NCBI RefSeq assembly: GCF_014193585.1
Contig: NZ_BLXY01000002.1
Span: forward strand, 955,012-1,019,011
Reading direction: 5' to 3'
Source of the DNA: Geomonas paludis
GTDB lineage: Bacteria; Desulfobacterota; Desulfuromonadia; Geobacterales; Geobacteraceae
Length of the DNA: 64,000 nucleotides
The notes beneath the pieces are model-generated. The model was given only the letters and a program-made list of their open reading frames with translations. It was not told where the DNA came from and did not search any database. Positions 15,628 through 24,852 of the stretch are shown in pieces. Within the stretch, counting starts at the first letter, position 1. Each line of letters begins with the position of its first letter. The position numbers were made by a program, and so were the translations under genes.

Positions 15628-15838
15628 GCGTTTTCTGATTTTACGAGCACGTTTCATGATTTTGTGATCACGTTTCACGATTTTCGAGGGACGTTTTGTG
15701 ATTTTACGATGGCGTTTCACGATTTTGTCGGGTAGTTTTCCGATTTTGCGATCACGTTTTCTGATTTTAGGGGCACGTTTTGCGATTTCATGGGGACGTT
15801 TACTGATTTTGACGCGACGTTTCACCATTTTACCGGCT
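15628..15838. repeat. Ten 21-bp tandem repeats with phased T-tracts
   Basis: The motif CGTTT recurs with a period of exactly 21 bases ten times without any insertion or deletion (15629, 15650, 15671, 15692, 15713, 15734, 15755, 15776, 15797, 15818; the sixth reads AGTTT). Each unit has the form CACGTTTYNYGATTTTNNNNN. Two T-tracts per unit, spaced about 9 and 12 bases, average 10.5 bases, one helical turn, which predicts intrinsically curved DNA. Both strands stay open; the minus strand would read a K-I-x-K-R-x-x heptad. No ribosome-binding site or start supports a gene. Confidence 0.9.
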
Positions 15839-15932
15839 AATGCTCGCAAACCGCACTGCAAGGGGGGGGAGTTTGGGGGCGAGTGCCACCACCGAACCCG
15901 CGGGTAGTCGATGGTGGCACTGGAGAGGAGAG

Positions 15933-16559
15933 CTAAATCGCCATCATGCTGATGAAGGTGGACCAAGGCCCTGCGTCACGGGCACCAACAGCCCTGATCC
16001 TGAAGTAGTAGAGCCGGCCGGGCGTGAGACCGGTTATTTCGATTTTGTTGATCTTGCCCGAGGTCGCATGGTGCCTCCAACTCGCCTCCGCGAGCGGGTC
16101 GCCCTCACAGACCCAGATCTCGTAACTCCTGGCACCCTTCACCGCGGACCCGCGGGCGATGATGCTGCGCCCCTCGTACATCATCCTGAAGTTCCCCGGC
16201 ACCGAGAGGCCCGCAGCGGAGCCCCGTTTACCGGCATTCTGATGCACCAGACCCAGTTTTTGCGGGATGCTCGGGTCGTGCTTGCCGGTGAGGGTCGCCA
16301 TGCCGGTGACGAGGCTCATCTTGGCGATGTGGTCGTTACGGGCCGCCTCCAGTTCCGGCTCCTTGTCATGGGCGCCGTCCACAACCTGGTGGAAGAGACT
16401 GCGGTGCCGGTCACGGGCCTCTTGTAACTTCTCCTGGTTGGGCAAGACATCATAGATGCTTTGCATGATGGAGGGATCCTTGCTCAAGCTGGTGAGGAGA
16501 TCGTCGGATGCGCGGATGATTTCGTCGTCCTTCCCCCAGCCGTCACGATTTTTACTCAT
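15933..16559 (-). CDS. Fibronectin type III domain protein
   Basis: A 208-residue protein whose C-terminal third (about 135-205) is a fibronectin type III fold: YEIWVCEGD, then IEITGLTPGRLYYFRIRAVGARDAGPWS. The N-terminal part is helical and charged, with no signal peptide or membrane segment, so it appears cytoplasmic. Similar Geobacter-type proteins of unknown function often occur singly. ATG 16559 is set by GGAGG seven bases upstream; the longer frame from 16619 lacks this. G+C returns to the core level here, so this gene marks the right edge of the cassette island. Confidence 0.75.
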   Translation of the reverse strand: MSKNRDGWGKDDEIIRASDDLLTSLSKDPSIMQSIYDVLPNQEKLQEARDRHRSLFHQVVDGAHDKEPELEAARNDHIAKMSLVTGMATLTGKHDPSIPQKLGLVHQNAGKRGSAAGLSVPGNFRMMYEGRSIIARGSAVKGARSYEIWVCEGDPLAEASWRHHATSGKINKIEITGLTPGRLYYFRIRAVGARDAGPWSTFISMMAI

Positions 16560-17146
16560 GGCTTTACCTCCGTTTACTGAATTAAAAACCTCCAATACCG
16601 TAACATGCAGAACGGTCATTTCAAGAGCAAAACTTAGGGAGGAGAACCGAAAGCAAAATTAACGCAAAGGCGCGAAGGCGCAAAGAACGGCGATAGCTTA
16701 AGGATCACATGGCGGGCGTATGGGGAGGGGCGATGACGCTACTGACTGGCGGATGGAAACCCTCACCCCCATCACGCTTTTGAAAACTACATGCACGAAA
16801 TCACAGTGGCCACGGCGCACGGGAGGCGGTGCTGGGGCGAGTTGACGTAGCGGGCGCAAAAAGAGGGCGAATGATTATTCGCCCCTACGGTGTGAGTGGC
16901 AGCGTCCTCAGCGCATCGCGAGGTCACTCAAATCCCCCCTGCCCCCCCTTCGCAAAAGGGGGGGACCTGCGTTCGTCTGAGCACTTGTGGCAACACCTCC
17001 GCGTTTCCCGGAATTCCCAAAGGGGGGACGCTAGGGGGCTGGCTCCGCCAGGTGCCTGTCCCCTTTTTGCTTAAGGAAGGCGGCTGAGCTGAAAGGAGCG
17101 TGCCGCTAAAGGGACAGGCACCTCACGGAGCCTGTCCCTTCTGCTG
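16560..17146. repeat. 587-bp intergenic region filled with REP-like elements
   Basis: No gene is supported. Visible elements are a hairpin GGGCGAAT-gatt-ATTCGCCC at 16865-16884; a C-run/G-run palindrome at 16929-16965 that recurs at 53556-53590; and two inverted copies of a GGGACAGGCACCT...GGAGCCTGTCCC element at 17041-17070 and 17107-17140. The last lies just beyond the stop of the chemoreceptor gene and, read on the minus strand, forms a stable stem followed by CTTTAG, so it may also end that transcript. Confidence 0.75.
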
Positions 17147-19045
17147 TTAGAGCTTGAACTTGCCGACGATGCGCTGCAGTTCGCCGGAGAGCTCGGAGAG
17201 ACGGGAGGCGGACTGGGCGGAATCCTGGGCGCCGCTGGCGGTCTCCTGGACCACGGCGGTCACCTGCTGGATGTTGTTGGTGATCTCACCGGTGGTGGCG
17301 CCCTGCTCCTCGGCGGCGGTGGCAATCTGGCTCACCTGGGCGGTGACGTCGTTCACCTGCTCCAGGATCTTCTTCAGTGCCCCCTCCAACTGCTCGGCCT
17401 CGGCGGCGCCCTGCTCGGTGCCGCGCACCCCTTCCTCCATGGAGGTGATGGCATCCCTGGTCTCCTGCTGGATCGCCTTGATCATGTCGCCGATCTCCTT
17501 GGTGGCGCGGGTGGTGCGCTCGGCTAAAGCCCGCACTTCGTCGGCGACGACGGCAAAACCCCGCCCCTGCTCGCCGGCGCGGGCGGCCTCGATGGCTGCG
17601 TTCAGGGCCAGCAGGTTGGTTTGGTCGGCGATGTCCTCGATAGTCGCCACTATGGCGCCGATCTGCTCGGAGCGCTCGCCGAGTGAGGAGATACGGTCGG
17701 CGTTCTGGCGGGTCTGACGGCCGCGGTAGCGGATCCCTTCCACGGTGCTGGAAACGACCTTGAACCCTTCCTGGGTGGTGTCGGCGGCGTGCTGCGCGCT
17801 GTCGGCGGCACGGTGACAGTTGCTGGCGATGTCGGCGGCGGTGGCGGCCATCTCCTCGCTGGCGGTGGCCACGGTGGCGGTCTGCCCGGCCACGGACTCG
17901 GCGCCCACGGATATGGACATCGAGGTGGAGGTGAGCGCGTTGGATTCGGAGGCAAGCGACCGGGAGGCGGAGGCGATCTGGGAGATGATGCTCCCCATGT
18001 TCTCCACGAAGGTGTTGAGCTTCTCGGCCAGAAGCCCGATCTCGTCGCTGCGGTGCCCGACGTCGACCCTCTTGGTCAGATCCCCCTCCCCTTCGGCAAG
18101 GTCGGCAACACGGTGACAGAGCACACCCAGCGGGCTCAGCAACCTCATCACGATAAAGAAGATCACGGCGATGCCGCCGGCCAGGAAGATGACGCCGATG
18201 ATCATGAGCGCCCGCACCTGCTTGTTGACCGGTGCGAAGACGTCGGCCTTGTCGGCGGTGACGCAGATGTACCAGTCCGCGGCGGGGATGCGCGCGTAGG
18301 AGGCGATCTTGGCTACGTCCCCCATCTGGTACTCGATGCTCCCGCTGGGAGCGGCCGCAAGTTTCGCGCTCAGGTCGGCCAGCCCGGACGTCACTTCCTG
18401 GAACTTCTTCTTGAGCACCAGTTCCTTCTTCGGATGCACCAGGATCTTCCCGGTCTTGTCCATGATGAAGGCGTAGCCGGTGCTGCCGACCTTCACGTTC
18501 AACACCTGCTTGATGACGTCGTCGAGCATGATGTCGGAGCTCAAGACGCCGGTAAAGCTCCCGCCGGCCGTGATGGGCGCGATGAAGGAGATGATGGTCT
18601 TGCCGGTCTGGGCATCGACGTACGGCTCGGTCTGGGATACCTTCATCTCGGCCTTGGCCTTCTCGTACCACGGCCTCTTGCGGTGGTCCCACCCCGCATC
18701 GGGGATCCAGCCGTCGGAGGAGATGAACACGCCGTTCTCGTAACCGGGATAGACGGTGGAGAAGCCGCCGGCATCGGCCAAAAGCTTCACCATGCTCATT
18801 TGCTGGTCTTTTGACTGTCCCGGCTCCTTGGATAACTCCTTGGCTCCTGCAGCGATAATGGCCTGTTTGCTCAACAGCCATGAGTTGACGCTGGCGGCGT
18901 TGTCGCTGGCAAGGGACTCCTGGGAGGCATGCACCATGGTGCCCATGATCTTGCGCGAACTGCTGGTGGCGGTAACGACCAAGGCAACGATCGCTACGGC
19001 AAAAGCGACCACGACGGTAAGATTCACCTTGTTTCTCAGGTTCAT
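17147..19045 (-). CDS. Methyl-accepting chemotaxis protein with periplasmic dCache sensor
   Basis: A 632-residue inner-membrane chemoreceptor: TM1 (about 8-28), a periplasmic double-Cache domain (about 35-275; [26 protein letters not shown] and [15 protein letters not shown] are typical for amine or carboxylate sensors), TM2 (about 280-303), a HAMP domain, and a long cytoplasmic signalling hairpin whose tip is [21 protein letters not shown]. No C-terminal CheR/CheB tether pentapeptide is seen. The ligand is unknown. GAGAGGTGG lies before ATG 19045. A TAAAGT hexamer about 95 bp upstream recalls a sigma-28 -35 box but its -10 partner is poor. The gene is divergent from the sensor kinase at 19239. 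Confidence 0.92.
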   Translation of the reverse strand: MNLRNKVNLTVVVAFAVAIVALVVTATSSSRKIMGTMVHASQESLASDNAASVNSWLLSKQAIIAAGAKELSKEPGQSKDQQMSMVKLLADAGGFSTVYPGYENGVFISSDGWIPDAGWDHRKRPWYEKAKAEMKVSQTEPYVDAQTGKTIISFIAPITAGGSFTGVLSSDIMLDDVIKQVLNVKVGSTGYAFIMDKTGKILVHPKKELVLKKKFQEVTSGLADLSAKLAAAPSGSIEYQMGDVAKIASYARIPAADWYICVTADKADVFAPVNKQVRALMIIGVIFLAGGIAVIFFIVMRLLSPLGVLCHRVADLAEGEGDLTKRVDVGHRSDEIGLLAEKLNTFVENMGSIISQIASASRSLASESNALTSTSMSISVGAESVAGQTATVATASEEMAATAADIASNCHRAADSAQHAADTTQEGFKVVSSTVEGIRYRGRQTRQNADRISSLGERSEQIGAIVATIEDIADQTNLLALNAAIEAARAGEQGRGFAVVADEVRALAERTTRATKEIGDMIKAIQQETRDAITSMEEGVRGTEQGAAEAEQLEGALKKILEQVNDVTAQVSQIATAAEEQGATTGEITNNIQQVTAVVQETASGAQDSAQSASRLSELSGELQRIVGKFKL

Positions 19046-19238
19046 AGGCCACCTCTCGTTTTCTTGCTAAAGGGATTTCTCATTCGTATCATTTCGGAAC
19101 AACCTGCAATGTGCTTGAGGACTTTAAGCGACAAAACAGGCAACATTGGTGCAAAATAATGCATCAGCCGCAGTCTTATTCCTGCCGGTGACGTCAGATG
19201 ATCTTGCAAGCGGCGAATTTGAAAGATAAGCTGCATCC

Positions 19239-21011
19239 ATGCCATCAGCCAGCTACAGTGAGCGCCACAAACACCGCTATCGGCCCCTGCGCCTTTTCTT
19301 TGCCGCCCTCCTCTCCCTGTGCGCCCTATTGGGCGCCAACCCTGTTCACAGCGCCGATGCCACTCCGTCGCTGGTTATCGTCGGCGGCGACCGCAGCTAT
19401 CCTCCCTATGAGTTCCTGGACAAGGACGACAAGCCTACCGGCTACAACGTGGAACTGACCCGCGCCGTGGCACGGGTGATGGGGCTCAAGGTCGAAATCA
19501 GGCTGGGGGCGTGGTCGGAGAGGCGCCAGGACCTGGTCAGAGGGGACGTCGACCTGCTGGAGGGGATGTCCTACTCGGAGGAGCGCGCCAAAAGCGTAGA
19601 CTTCTCGCCGCCGCACACCATCGTGCACCACTCCATCTTCGCCCGCAAAGGGGGGAACAGGCATCCCACCCTGGCTGACCTGCGCGGCAAGGAGGTCCTG
19701 GTGCTCAACGACGGTATCATGCAGGAGTTCCTGGCGGCACAGCGCATCGGCGCCAGGGTCATCCCGGTCCCCACCCATGCCGACGTGCTGCGCGCGCTGG
19801 CGTCGGGAAAGCACGACTTTGCGGTCATGGCGAAACTCCCCGGCCTGTACCTGATCCGGGAGCTGGGCCTTTCCAACCTGGAAGCGGTGGGCGACCCGGT
19901 ATCGGCGCAGCAGTACTGCTTTGCGGTGAAGAAGGGGAACGCGGCGCTGTTGGCGCGTTTCAACGAGGGGCTCGCCATCCTGAAGAACACCGGGGAGTAC
20001 CAGAGGATCTACAACAGGTGGCTCGGGGTCCTGGAACCGCCGGGGCTGTCCTGGAGCGAGGTGTTCAGGTACGGGGCGGTGGTGGTGCTGCCGCTGATCC
20101 TTGTGGCCGGCGGCGCCGTGCTCTGGTCGCGCACCCTGGGGCGCGAGGTGGCGGCGCGTACGGCAGAACTGACCCGCGAGGTGGAGGAGCGCCGCCATGC
20201 CGAGGAGGAACTGAGAAACCGGCAGCAGCAGCTGGTCCAGGCCGACAAGATGGCGGCGCTGGGCATCCTGGTCTCCGGCGTGGCGCACGAGATCAACAAC
20301 CCCAACGGCCTGATCCTATTGAACCTGCCGGTGGTGATGGAGGCGTTCCGGGACGCGGAGCCGATCCTGGAGGAATACTACGAGAAAAACGGCGACTTCG
20401 AGTTCGGGGGGCTCGCTTACTCGCGCATGCGCGAAGCGCTTCCCAAGCTGATGCAGCAGATGCAGGAGGGGTCGCGGCGGGTGAAGCTGATCGTCGAGGA
20501 CTTGAAGGATTTCGCGAGACAGCAGGAGCCGGGACAGGCGGCGGAATTCGACCTCAACGAGACGGTGCAGGCGGCGCTGCGCCTGCTGGCCAACCTGGTG
20601 GAGAAGAGCACGGCACATTTCAGCGTGAGCCTCGGGGCCGGCATCCCGATGCTCAACGGCAGCGCCCAGCGCATCGAACAGGTGATCGTGAACTTGCTGG
20701 TGAACGCCTGCCAGGCGCTTCCCTCGCCGGAGCGGGGCATCGAGCTTCTCACCTGGTTCGAGGCTGACAGGAGGCAGGTGATCCTCGAGGTGCGGGACCA
20801 GGGGACCGGGATCGCGCCGGAGCACCTGCCGCGCCTCACCGATCCTTTCTTCACCACCAAGCGCGACAGCGGCGGCACCGGCCTCGGGCTGTCGGTGTCG
20901 AGCGGCATCGTCAAGGAGCACGGCGGCGAGCTCTCCTTCAGCTCCGCCCCCGGCGCAGGCACCACGGCACGGCTCACCTTCACGGTGCCCGACAAGGAGT
21001 CGACAGCATGA
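19239..21011 (+). CDS. Sensor histidine kinase with SBP_bac_3 binding domain
   Basis: A 590-residue membrane kinase. A signal/anchor sequence (about 16-38) is followed by a type 3 periplasmic solute-binding domain (about 43-262; YPPYEFLDKDDKPTGYNVEL), a membrane helix (278-297), a coiled coil and a HisKA region with His350 in SGVAHEINNPNG. The ATPase domain has NLLVNACQAL, DQGTGI and GGTGLGL. Such binding domains usually recognise amino acids or small organic acids. The stop overlaps the regulator start by four bases (ATGA), so the two are translationally coupled. Because the next operon codes for a C4-dicarboxylate carrier, a dicarboxylate or amino acid such as aspartate is a sensible but unproven ligand. 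Confidence 0.9.
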   Translation: MPSASYSERHKHRYRPLRLFFAALLSLCALLGANPVHSADATPSLVIVGGDRSYPPYEFLDKDDKPTGYNVELTRAVARVMGLKVEIRLGAWSERRQDLVRGDVDLLEGMSYSEERAKSVDFSPPHTIVHHSIFARKGGNRHPTLADLRGKEVLVLNDGIMQEFLAAQRIGARVIPVPTHADVLRALASGKHDFAVMAKLPGLYLIRELGLSNLEAVGDPVSAQQYCFAVKKGNAALLARFNEGLAILKNTGEYQRIYNRWLGVLEPPGLSWSEVFRYGAVVVLPLILVAGGAVLWSRTLGREVAARTAELTREVEERRHAEEELRNRQQQLVQADKMAALGILVSGVAHEINNPNGLILLNLPVVMEAFRDAEPILEEYYEKNGDFEFGGLAYSRMREALPKLMQQMQEGSRRVKLIVEDLKDFARQQEPGQAAEFDLNETVQAALRLLANLVEKSTAHFSVSLGAGIPMLNGSAQRIEQVIVNLLVNACQALPSPERGIELLTWFEADRRQVILEVRDQGTGIAPEHLPRLTDPFFTTKRDSGGTGLGLSVSSGIVKEHGGELSFSSAPGAGTTARLTFTVPDKESTA

Positions 21012-22423
21012 CCACCACCCTCTATCCATCCTTCAGCATCCTGCTGGTGGACGACGAACCGGACTGGCTCTATTCCATGAGCATCACCCTGGAGCGCGCC
21101 GGGCTCACCAACATCATCACCTGCGCGGACAGCCGCGAGGCCCTGAAGATGATGACCGAGCACGCGGTGGGCGTGGTGCTGCTCGACCTCACCATGCCGC
21201 ACCTCTCCGGGGAGGAACTCCTGGAGCGGATCGCGGAGGAGCATCCCGAGGTGACGGTGATCATCGTGAGCGGCCTGAACCAGCTGGAGACCGCGGTGCA
21301 CTGCATGAGAAGCGGCGCCTTCGACTACTACGTGAAGACCGCCGAGGAGGGTCGCATCGTCAAGGGGGTGAAGCGGGCGGTCCGGGAGAAGGAGCTGCAG
21401 CTGGAGAACCGGGAACTGAGAAACCGGTTCCTCTACGACCGGCTGGAGCACCCGGAGGCGTTTCGGGACATCGTGACCGGCGACAAGGGGATGCGTTCCA
21501 TCTTCCAGTACGTCGAGGCGGTGGCGCTTTCTTCCCAGCCCATCCTGGTGACCGGGGAGAGCGGCGTCGGCAAGGAACTGATCGTTGCCGCCCTGCACCG
21601 GCTTTCCGGCAGGAAGGGGGAGCTGGTGGCGGTGAACGTGGCGGGACTGGACGACGCCATGGTTTCGGACACCCTGTTCGGGCACGTGAAGGGGGCCTAT
21701 ACCGGCGCGGGCGAGGCGAGAAAGGGGATGATCGAGCAGGCCGCCGACGGCACCCTGTTCCTGGACGAGATCGGGGACCTGAGCCTTGGCTCCCAGGTGA
21801 AGCTGTTGCGGCTCTTGCAGGAGGGTGAATACTATCCGATCGGCAGCGACCGCCCCCGGCGCATCCGGGCGCGGGTGGTGGTGGCGACGCACCAGGACCT
21901 GGCGGCGCGGCAGGCGGCGGGGCAGTTCCGGAACGACCTTTACTACCGTCTGCGGGCGCACCACCTGCACGTCCCGCCGTTGAGGAAGAGAAAGGACGAC
22001 ATACCGCTGCTGCTGGACCACTTCCTGGGGCTGGCGGCGCGGGAGTTCGGCAAGAAGAAGCCGACCCTGCCCAAAGAGCTCGCCGTGCTTTTGTCCACCT
22101 ACGATTTCCCGGGCAACGTGCGCGAGCTGAAGGCGATGGTCTACGACGCGGTCAGCCTGCACCAGGGGGGCGTGCTCTCCATGGAGGCCTTCGTGCGCGC
22201 CATCGGGGAGCGGCCGGTGCAGGCGGCCGCGGAGCAGCCGGCGGAGCCTTCGGAGAATCCCTTTTTCGGGGTGGACCGGCTGCCGGGGTTCACCGAGGCG
22301 ATCGATTTGCTGGTGGCCGAGGCGGTCAGGCGGGCGGAGGGGAACCAGTCCATTGCGGCGCGGCTGCTGGGGGTGTCGCAGCCTACGCTGAGCAAGAGGT
22401 TGAAGCAGCAGCGGGGGGAATGA
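21008..22423 (+). CDS. Sigma-54-dependent response regulator (NtrC family)
   Basis: A 471-residue regulator with a receiver domain (Asp60 in LLDLTMPH), an AAA+ sigma-54 activation domain (Walker A GESGVGKE near residue 182) and a C-terminal Fis-type helix-turn-helix (NQSIAARLLGVSQPTLSKRL). The sigma-54 contact loop reads GAYTGA instead of GAFTGA, a conservative variant. Phosphorylation by the kinase encoded just upstream should trigger oligomerisation and activation of sigma-54 promoters. The only good sigma-54-like promoter seen nearby is at 22943-22958, in front of the dcu-type gene, which is its likely target. Confidence 0.92.
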   Translation: MTTTLYPSFSILLVDDEPDWLYSMSITLERAGLTNIITCADSREALKMMTEHAVGVVLLDLTMPHLSGEELLERIAEEHPEVTVIIVSGLNQLETAVHCMRSGAFDYYVKTAEEGRIVKGVKRAVREKELQLENRELRNRFLYDRLEHPEAFRDIVTGDKGMRSIFQYVEAVALSSQPILVTGESGVGKELIVAALHRLSGRKGELVAVNVAGLDDAMVSDTLFGHVKGAYTGAGEARKGMIEQAADGTLFLDEIGDLSLGSQVKLLRLLQEGEYYPIGSDRPRRIRARVVVATHQDLAARQAAGQFRNDLYYRLRAHHLHVPPLRKRKDDIPLLLDHFLGLAAREFGKKKPTLPKELAVLLSTYDFPGNVRELKAMVYDAVSLHQGGVLSMEAFVRAIGERPVQAAAEQPAEPSENPFFGVDRLPGFTEAIDLLVAEAVRRAEGNQSIAARLLGVSQPTLSKRLKQQRGE

Positions 22424-22433
22424 TCGCGGAAGG

Positions 22434-22760
22434 GGGACTGGCTCCGTCAGGTGCCTGTCCCCTTTGATCTCCTCGTCAGGTGCCTGTCCCCTTTGCCTTT
22501 GATCTCGTTCCCAAGGTCCACCTTGGGAACGCAAAGCCTCTGCGAAGCTCCAACTTCCATCGGATGCAAAGCTGGAGCTTTGCGCCATATGGGGTTCCCA
22601 AGCTGGAGCTTGGGAACCAGGAAAGCTGGCTGAGCTGAAAGAGCGTTCCCAAGCTGGAGCTTGGGAACCAGGGAAATACCGTTGGCAGCTGGCTGAGCTG
22701 AAAGAGCGTTCCGCTATAGGGACAGGCACCTGACGGAGCCTGTCCCTTCTGCTCATAGGG
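22434..22760. repeat. Cluster of REP-like repeats, including a 120-bp block
   Basis: The region after the regulator gene contains GGACAGGCACCT-type elements at both ends (22440-22500 and 22716-22750) and three GTTCCCAAGCTGGAGCTTGGGAAC-like palindromes between. The block 22504-22623 is the reverse complement, with small differences, of 53614-53733, 31 kb away. Several units are perfect hairpins and may act as terminators for the upstream two-component operon. Confidence 0.85.
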
Positions 22761-22942
22761 GTATTCCCTTGGGCATACTATGACGATTGTCATACATCCC
22801 CCTAACTGGCCGTAACTTCGTACCATTCCTCGCTCGATCCTTCCCCCCTATTCCCTGCGGCATACCCCTCATGAGAAGCAGCGACCTCATCACACCACGA
22901 TAAGCTGCCGATTCCAGGACCTTTCCGGCTCCAGACCCCTCT

Positions 22943-22958
22943 TGGCATCGCCGATGCT
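22943..22958 (+). promoter_or_regulatory. Predicted sigma-54 promoter of the dcu-type gene
   Basis: TGGCATCGCCGATGCT matches the -24/-12 consensus TGGCAC-N5-TTGCA with the GG and GC dinucleotides at the required distance; the A in place of the first T of TTGC is the main departure. It ends 54 bp before ATG 23013, leaving room for a short leader. The adjacent NtrC-family regulator makes functional use plausible. Enhancer sites were not defined. Confidence 0.6.
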
Positions 22959-23012
22959 ATGTACCGGTCATGGGCGATACTGCGCCCGACCATCTCAGAG
23001 GGGAGAATCATC

Positions 23013-24653
23013 ATGTTCTGGCTAGAGTTCACAGTGGTACTGGCAGCTATCTTCGTCGGAGCAAGGCTGGGCGGCATCGGCCTCGGGGTCATGGGGGGCC
23101 TGGGTCTCGCCGTGCTCACGTTCCTGTTCCACCTGCAACCGACGGCACCCCCTATCGACGTGATGCTGATGATCGCCGCGGTGGTGACCGCCGCAGGCGT
23201 GCTGCAGGCGGCGGGCGGTCTGGACTACCTGGTCTCGCTGGCGGAAAGGATCCTCAGGAACAACCCGGACCGGATCACCTTCCTGGGACCGATGGTCACC
23301 TACTTCTTCACCCTCTTCGCGGGGACCGGACACGTGGCCTACTCGGTGCTCCCGGTGATCGCCGAGGTGGCGCGCGAGACCGGCGTCCGCCCGGAGCGCC
23401 CCATGTCGATCTCGGTGATCGCCTCGCAGCAGGCCATCACGGCAAGCCCCATCGCGGCGGCGACGGTGGCTCTGCTTGGCCTTCTGGGTGGATCGGCCGC
23501 AAAGTTCGGCTTCAACGTGGAACTGATCGACATCCTCAAGGTCTGTATCCCCTCCACCTTCATCGGCGTCATCATCGCCGCCTTCGTCTCCAACAAGATG
23601 GGCCGCGACCTGGACAAGGATCCGGAGTACCAGAAACGCCTGCAGGAAGGGCTGGTCCCCCCGCCGCGCAACGCCGGTGCGGACAGCGCCAAGGTGAACG
23701 AGGCGATCGCCAATACGCCGGCGAGCGCCAAGGTGGCGGTGGCCCTGTTCCTGGTGGGGACCATCCTGGTGGTCCTCTTCGGCTCCTTCCCGCAGATGCG
23801 CCCGGAGTGGAGCGTGGGGAGCGACACCCGCATCAGCCACATCGTGGTGAAGAGCGAGACCGAGGCGAAACAGGTGCTCGCCCAGCTGAAATCAGGCGGC
23901 AACTTCTCAGACGTCGCCAAACAATGCTCCGTCGACGCCACTGCGACGACCGGCGGCGACCTCGGCTGGCAGGCCAAAGGGAAGATGATCCCGGAGTTCG
24001 AGAAGGCCTGCGCGAAACTGAAGAAGCCGGGCGACCTCACCGAGGTGATCAAGACCCCGTTCGGCTACCACATCGTGAAGTTCGATGACAAGCGCCCCGC
24101 CCAGAACAAGGAGAAGATGGGTATGCCGCACGTGATCGAGATCGTCATGCTGACCATCGCGGCGCTCATGCTGCTTCTGTGCAAGGTGAAGGTGTCCCGC
24201 GTGGTCGAGGGGAGCGTCTTCATCGCGGGCATCCAGGCGGTCATCGCCATCTTCGGCATCGCCTGGATGGGTGACACCTTCTTCCAGGGGAACATGGAGT
24301 TTTTGAGCGGCTCCATCAAGGGGATGGTCACCACCGCCCCGTGGCTCTTCGCCTTCGCCCTGTTCGTCCTCTCCATCCTGCTCTACAGCCAGGCCGCCAC
24401 GGTCCGGGCGCTCATGCCGCTGGGGATCAGCCTGGGCATACCGGCACCGTTCCTGATCGCCATGTTCCCGGCGGTGAACGGCTACTTCTTCATCCCCAAC
24501 TACCCGACCGTGGTCGCCGCCATCAACTTCGACCGCACCGGCACCACCGGCATCGGGCGCTACGTGCTGAACCACAGCTTCATGATCCCGGGGCTGGTCG
24601 CCACCTTCTCGTCCATCGGCATCGGGTTTCTGCTGGTGAAGCTGATGTTCTAG
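23013..24653 (+). CDS. dcuB: Anaerobic C4-dicarboxylate carrier (Dcu) with inserted parvulin domain
   Basis: A 546-residue inner-membrane antiporter of the DcuA/DcuB family, which exchanges fumarate or malate for succinate during fumarate respiration. Residues 1-262 and 369-546 are the two halves of a normal Dcu protein (LFAGTGHVAYSVLPVIAEVA; MPHVIEIVMLTIAALMLL; FFIPNYPTVVAAINFDRTGTTGIG). Between them, at about 268-365 (23814-24107), sits a complete PpiC/rotamase domain: ISHIVVKSETEAKQVLAQLK, FSDVAKQCSVD, GGDLGW, MIPEFEKA and PFGYHIVKFDD. In ordinary Dcu proteins this loop is about ten residues. There is no frameshift and the flanking helices are intact. ATG 23013 follows GGGGAGA. The symbol rests on family; dcuA is not excluded. 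Confidence 0.88.
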   Translation: MFWLEFTVVLAAIFVGARLGGIGLGVMGGLGLAVLTFLFHLQPTAPPIDVMLMIAAVVTAAGVLQAAGGLDYLVSLAERILRNNPDRITFLGPMVTYFFTLFAGTGHVAYSVLPVIAEVARETGVRPERPMSISVIASQQAITASPIAAATVALLGLLGGSAAKFGFNVELIDILKVCIPSTFIGVIIAAFVSNKMGRDLDKDPEYQKRLQEGLVPPPRNAGADSAKVNEAIANTPASAKVAVALFLVGTILVVLFGSFPQMRPEWSVGSDTRISHIVVKSETEAKQVLAQLKSGGNFSDVAKQCSVDATATTGGDLGWQAKGKMIPEFEKACAKLKKPGDLTEVIKTPFGYHIVKFDDKRPAQNKEKMGMPHVIEIVMLTIAALMLLLCKVKVSRVVEGSVFIAGIQAVIAIFGIAWMGDTFFQGNMEFLSGSIKGMVTTAPWLFAFALFVLSILLYSQAATVRALMPLGISLGIPAPFLIAMFPAVNGYFFIPNYPTVVAAINFDRTGTTGIGRYVLNHSFMIPGLVATFSSIGIGFLLVKLMF

Positions 24654-24662
24654 CCGCTTAAG

Positions 24663-24803
24663 CTCCCTCCCCATCCCCTCGCCCACCGGGAGAGGGTGGC
24701 CGCAGGCCGGGTGAGGGCGATGCCATAGGCAACGAGAGACGTAGCAGGAGAGAACAGGCACCCTCACCCCGCCCCTCTCCCAGAGGGAGAGGGAGGATGG
24801 GAG
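24663..24803. repeat. REP-like inverted element (CCCTCTCCC type)
   Basis: Two facing copies of a unit of the form GGGAGAGGGTGGCC...GGGTGAGGGCG, closing with CACCCTCACCCC...CTCTCCCAGAGGGAGAGGG. The same kind of element occurs at 52684-52810, 61501-61616 and 63770-63845. It fills most of the gap between the dcu-type gene and glutamate dehydrogenase. Confidence 0.8.
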
Positions 24804-24852
24804 CGGGATCGACAATTACCCAAAAATTTCCTTTGAAAGGGAGTAACGAGCA

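Noticed and set aside
15628..15838. Possible CRISPR array
   Set aside because: Units are contiguous 21-mers that have drifted, without unique spacers of constant length, and there are no cas genes.
15547..15966. 139-residue minus-strand frame made of K-I-x-K-R-x-x heptads
   Set aside because: The frame is a by-product of the 21-bp tandem repeat, with no ribosome-binding site. The opposite strand is open through the repeat as well, so a gene is not supported.
18940..19170. Possible sigma-28 promoter of the chemoreceptor gene
   Set aside because: TAAAGT is present at a suitable place but the -10 half matches only three of eight positions of GCCGATAA.
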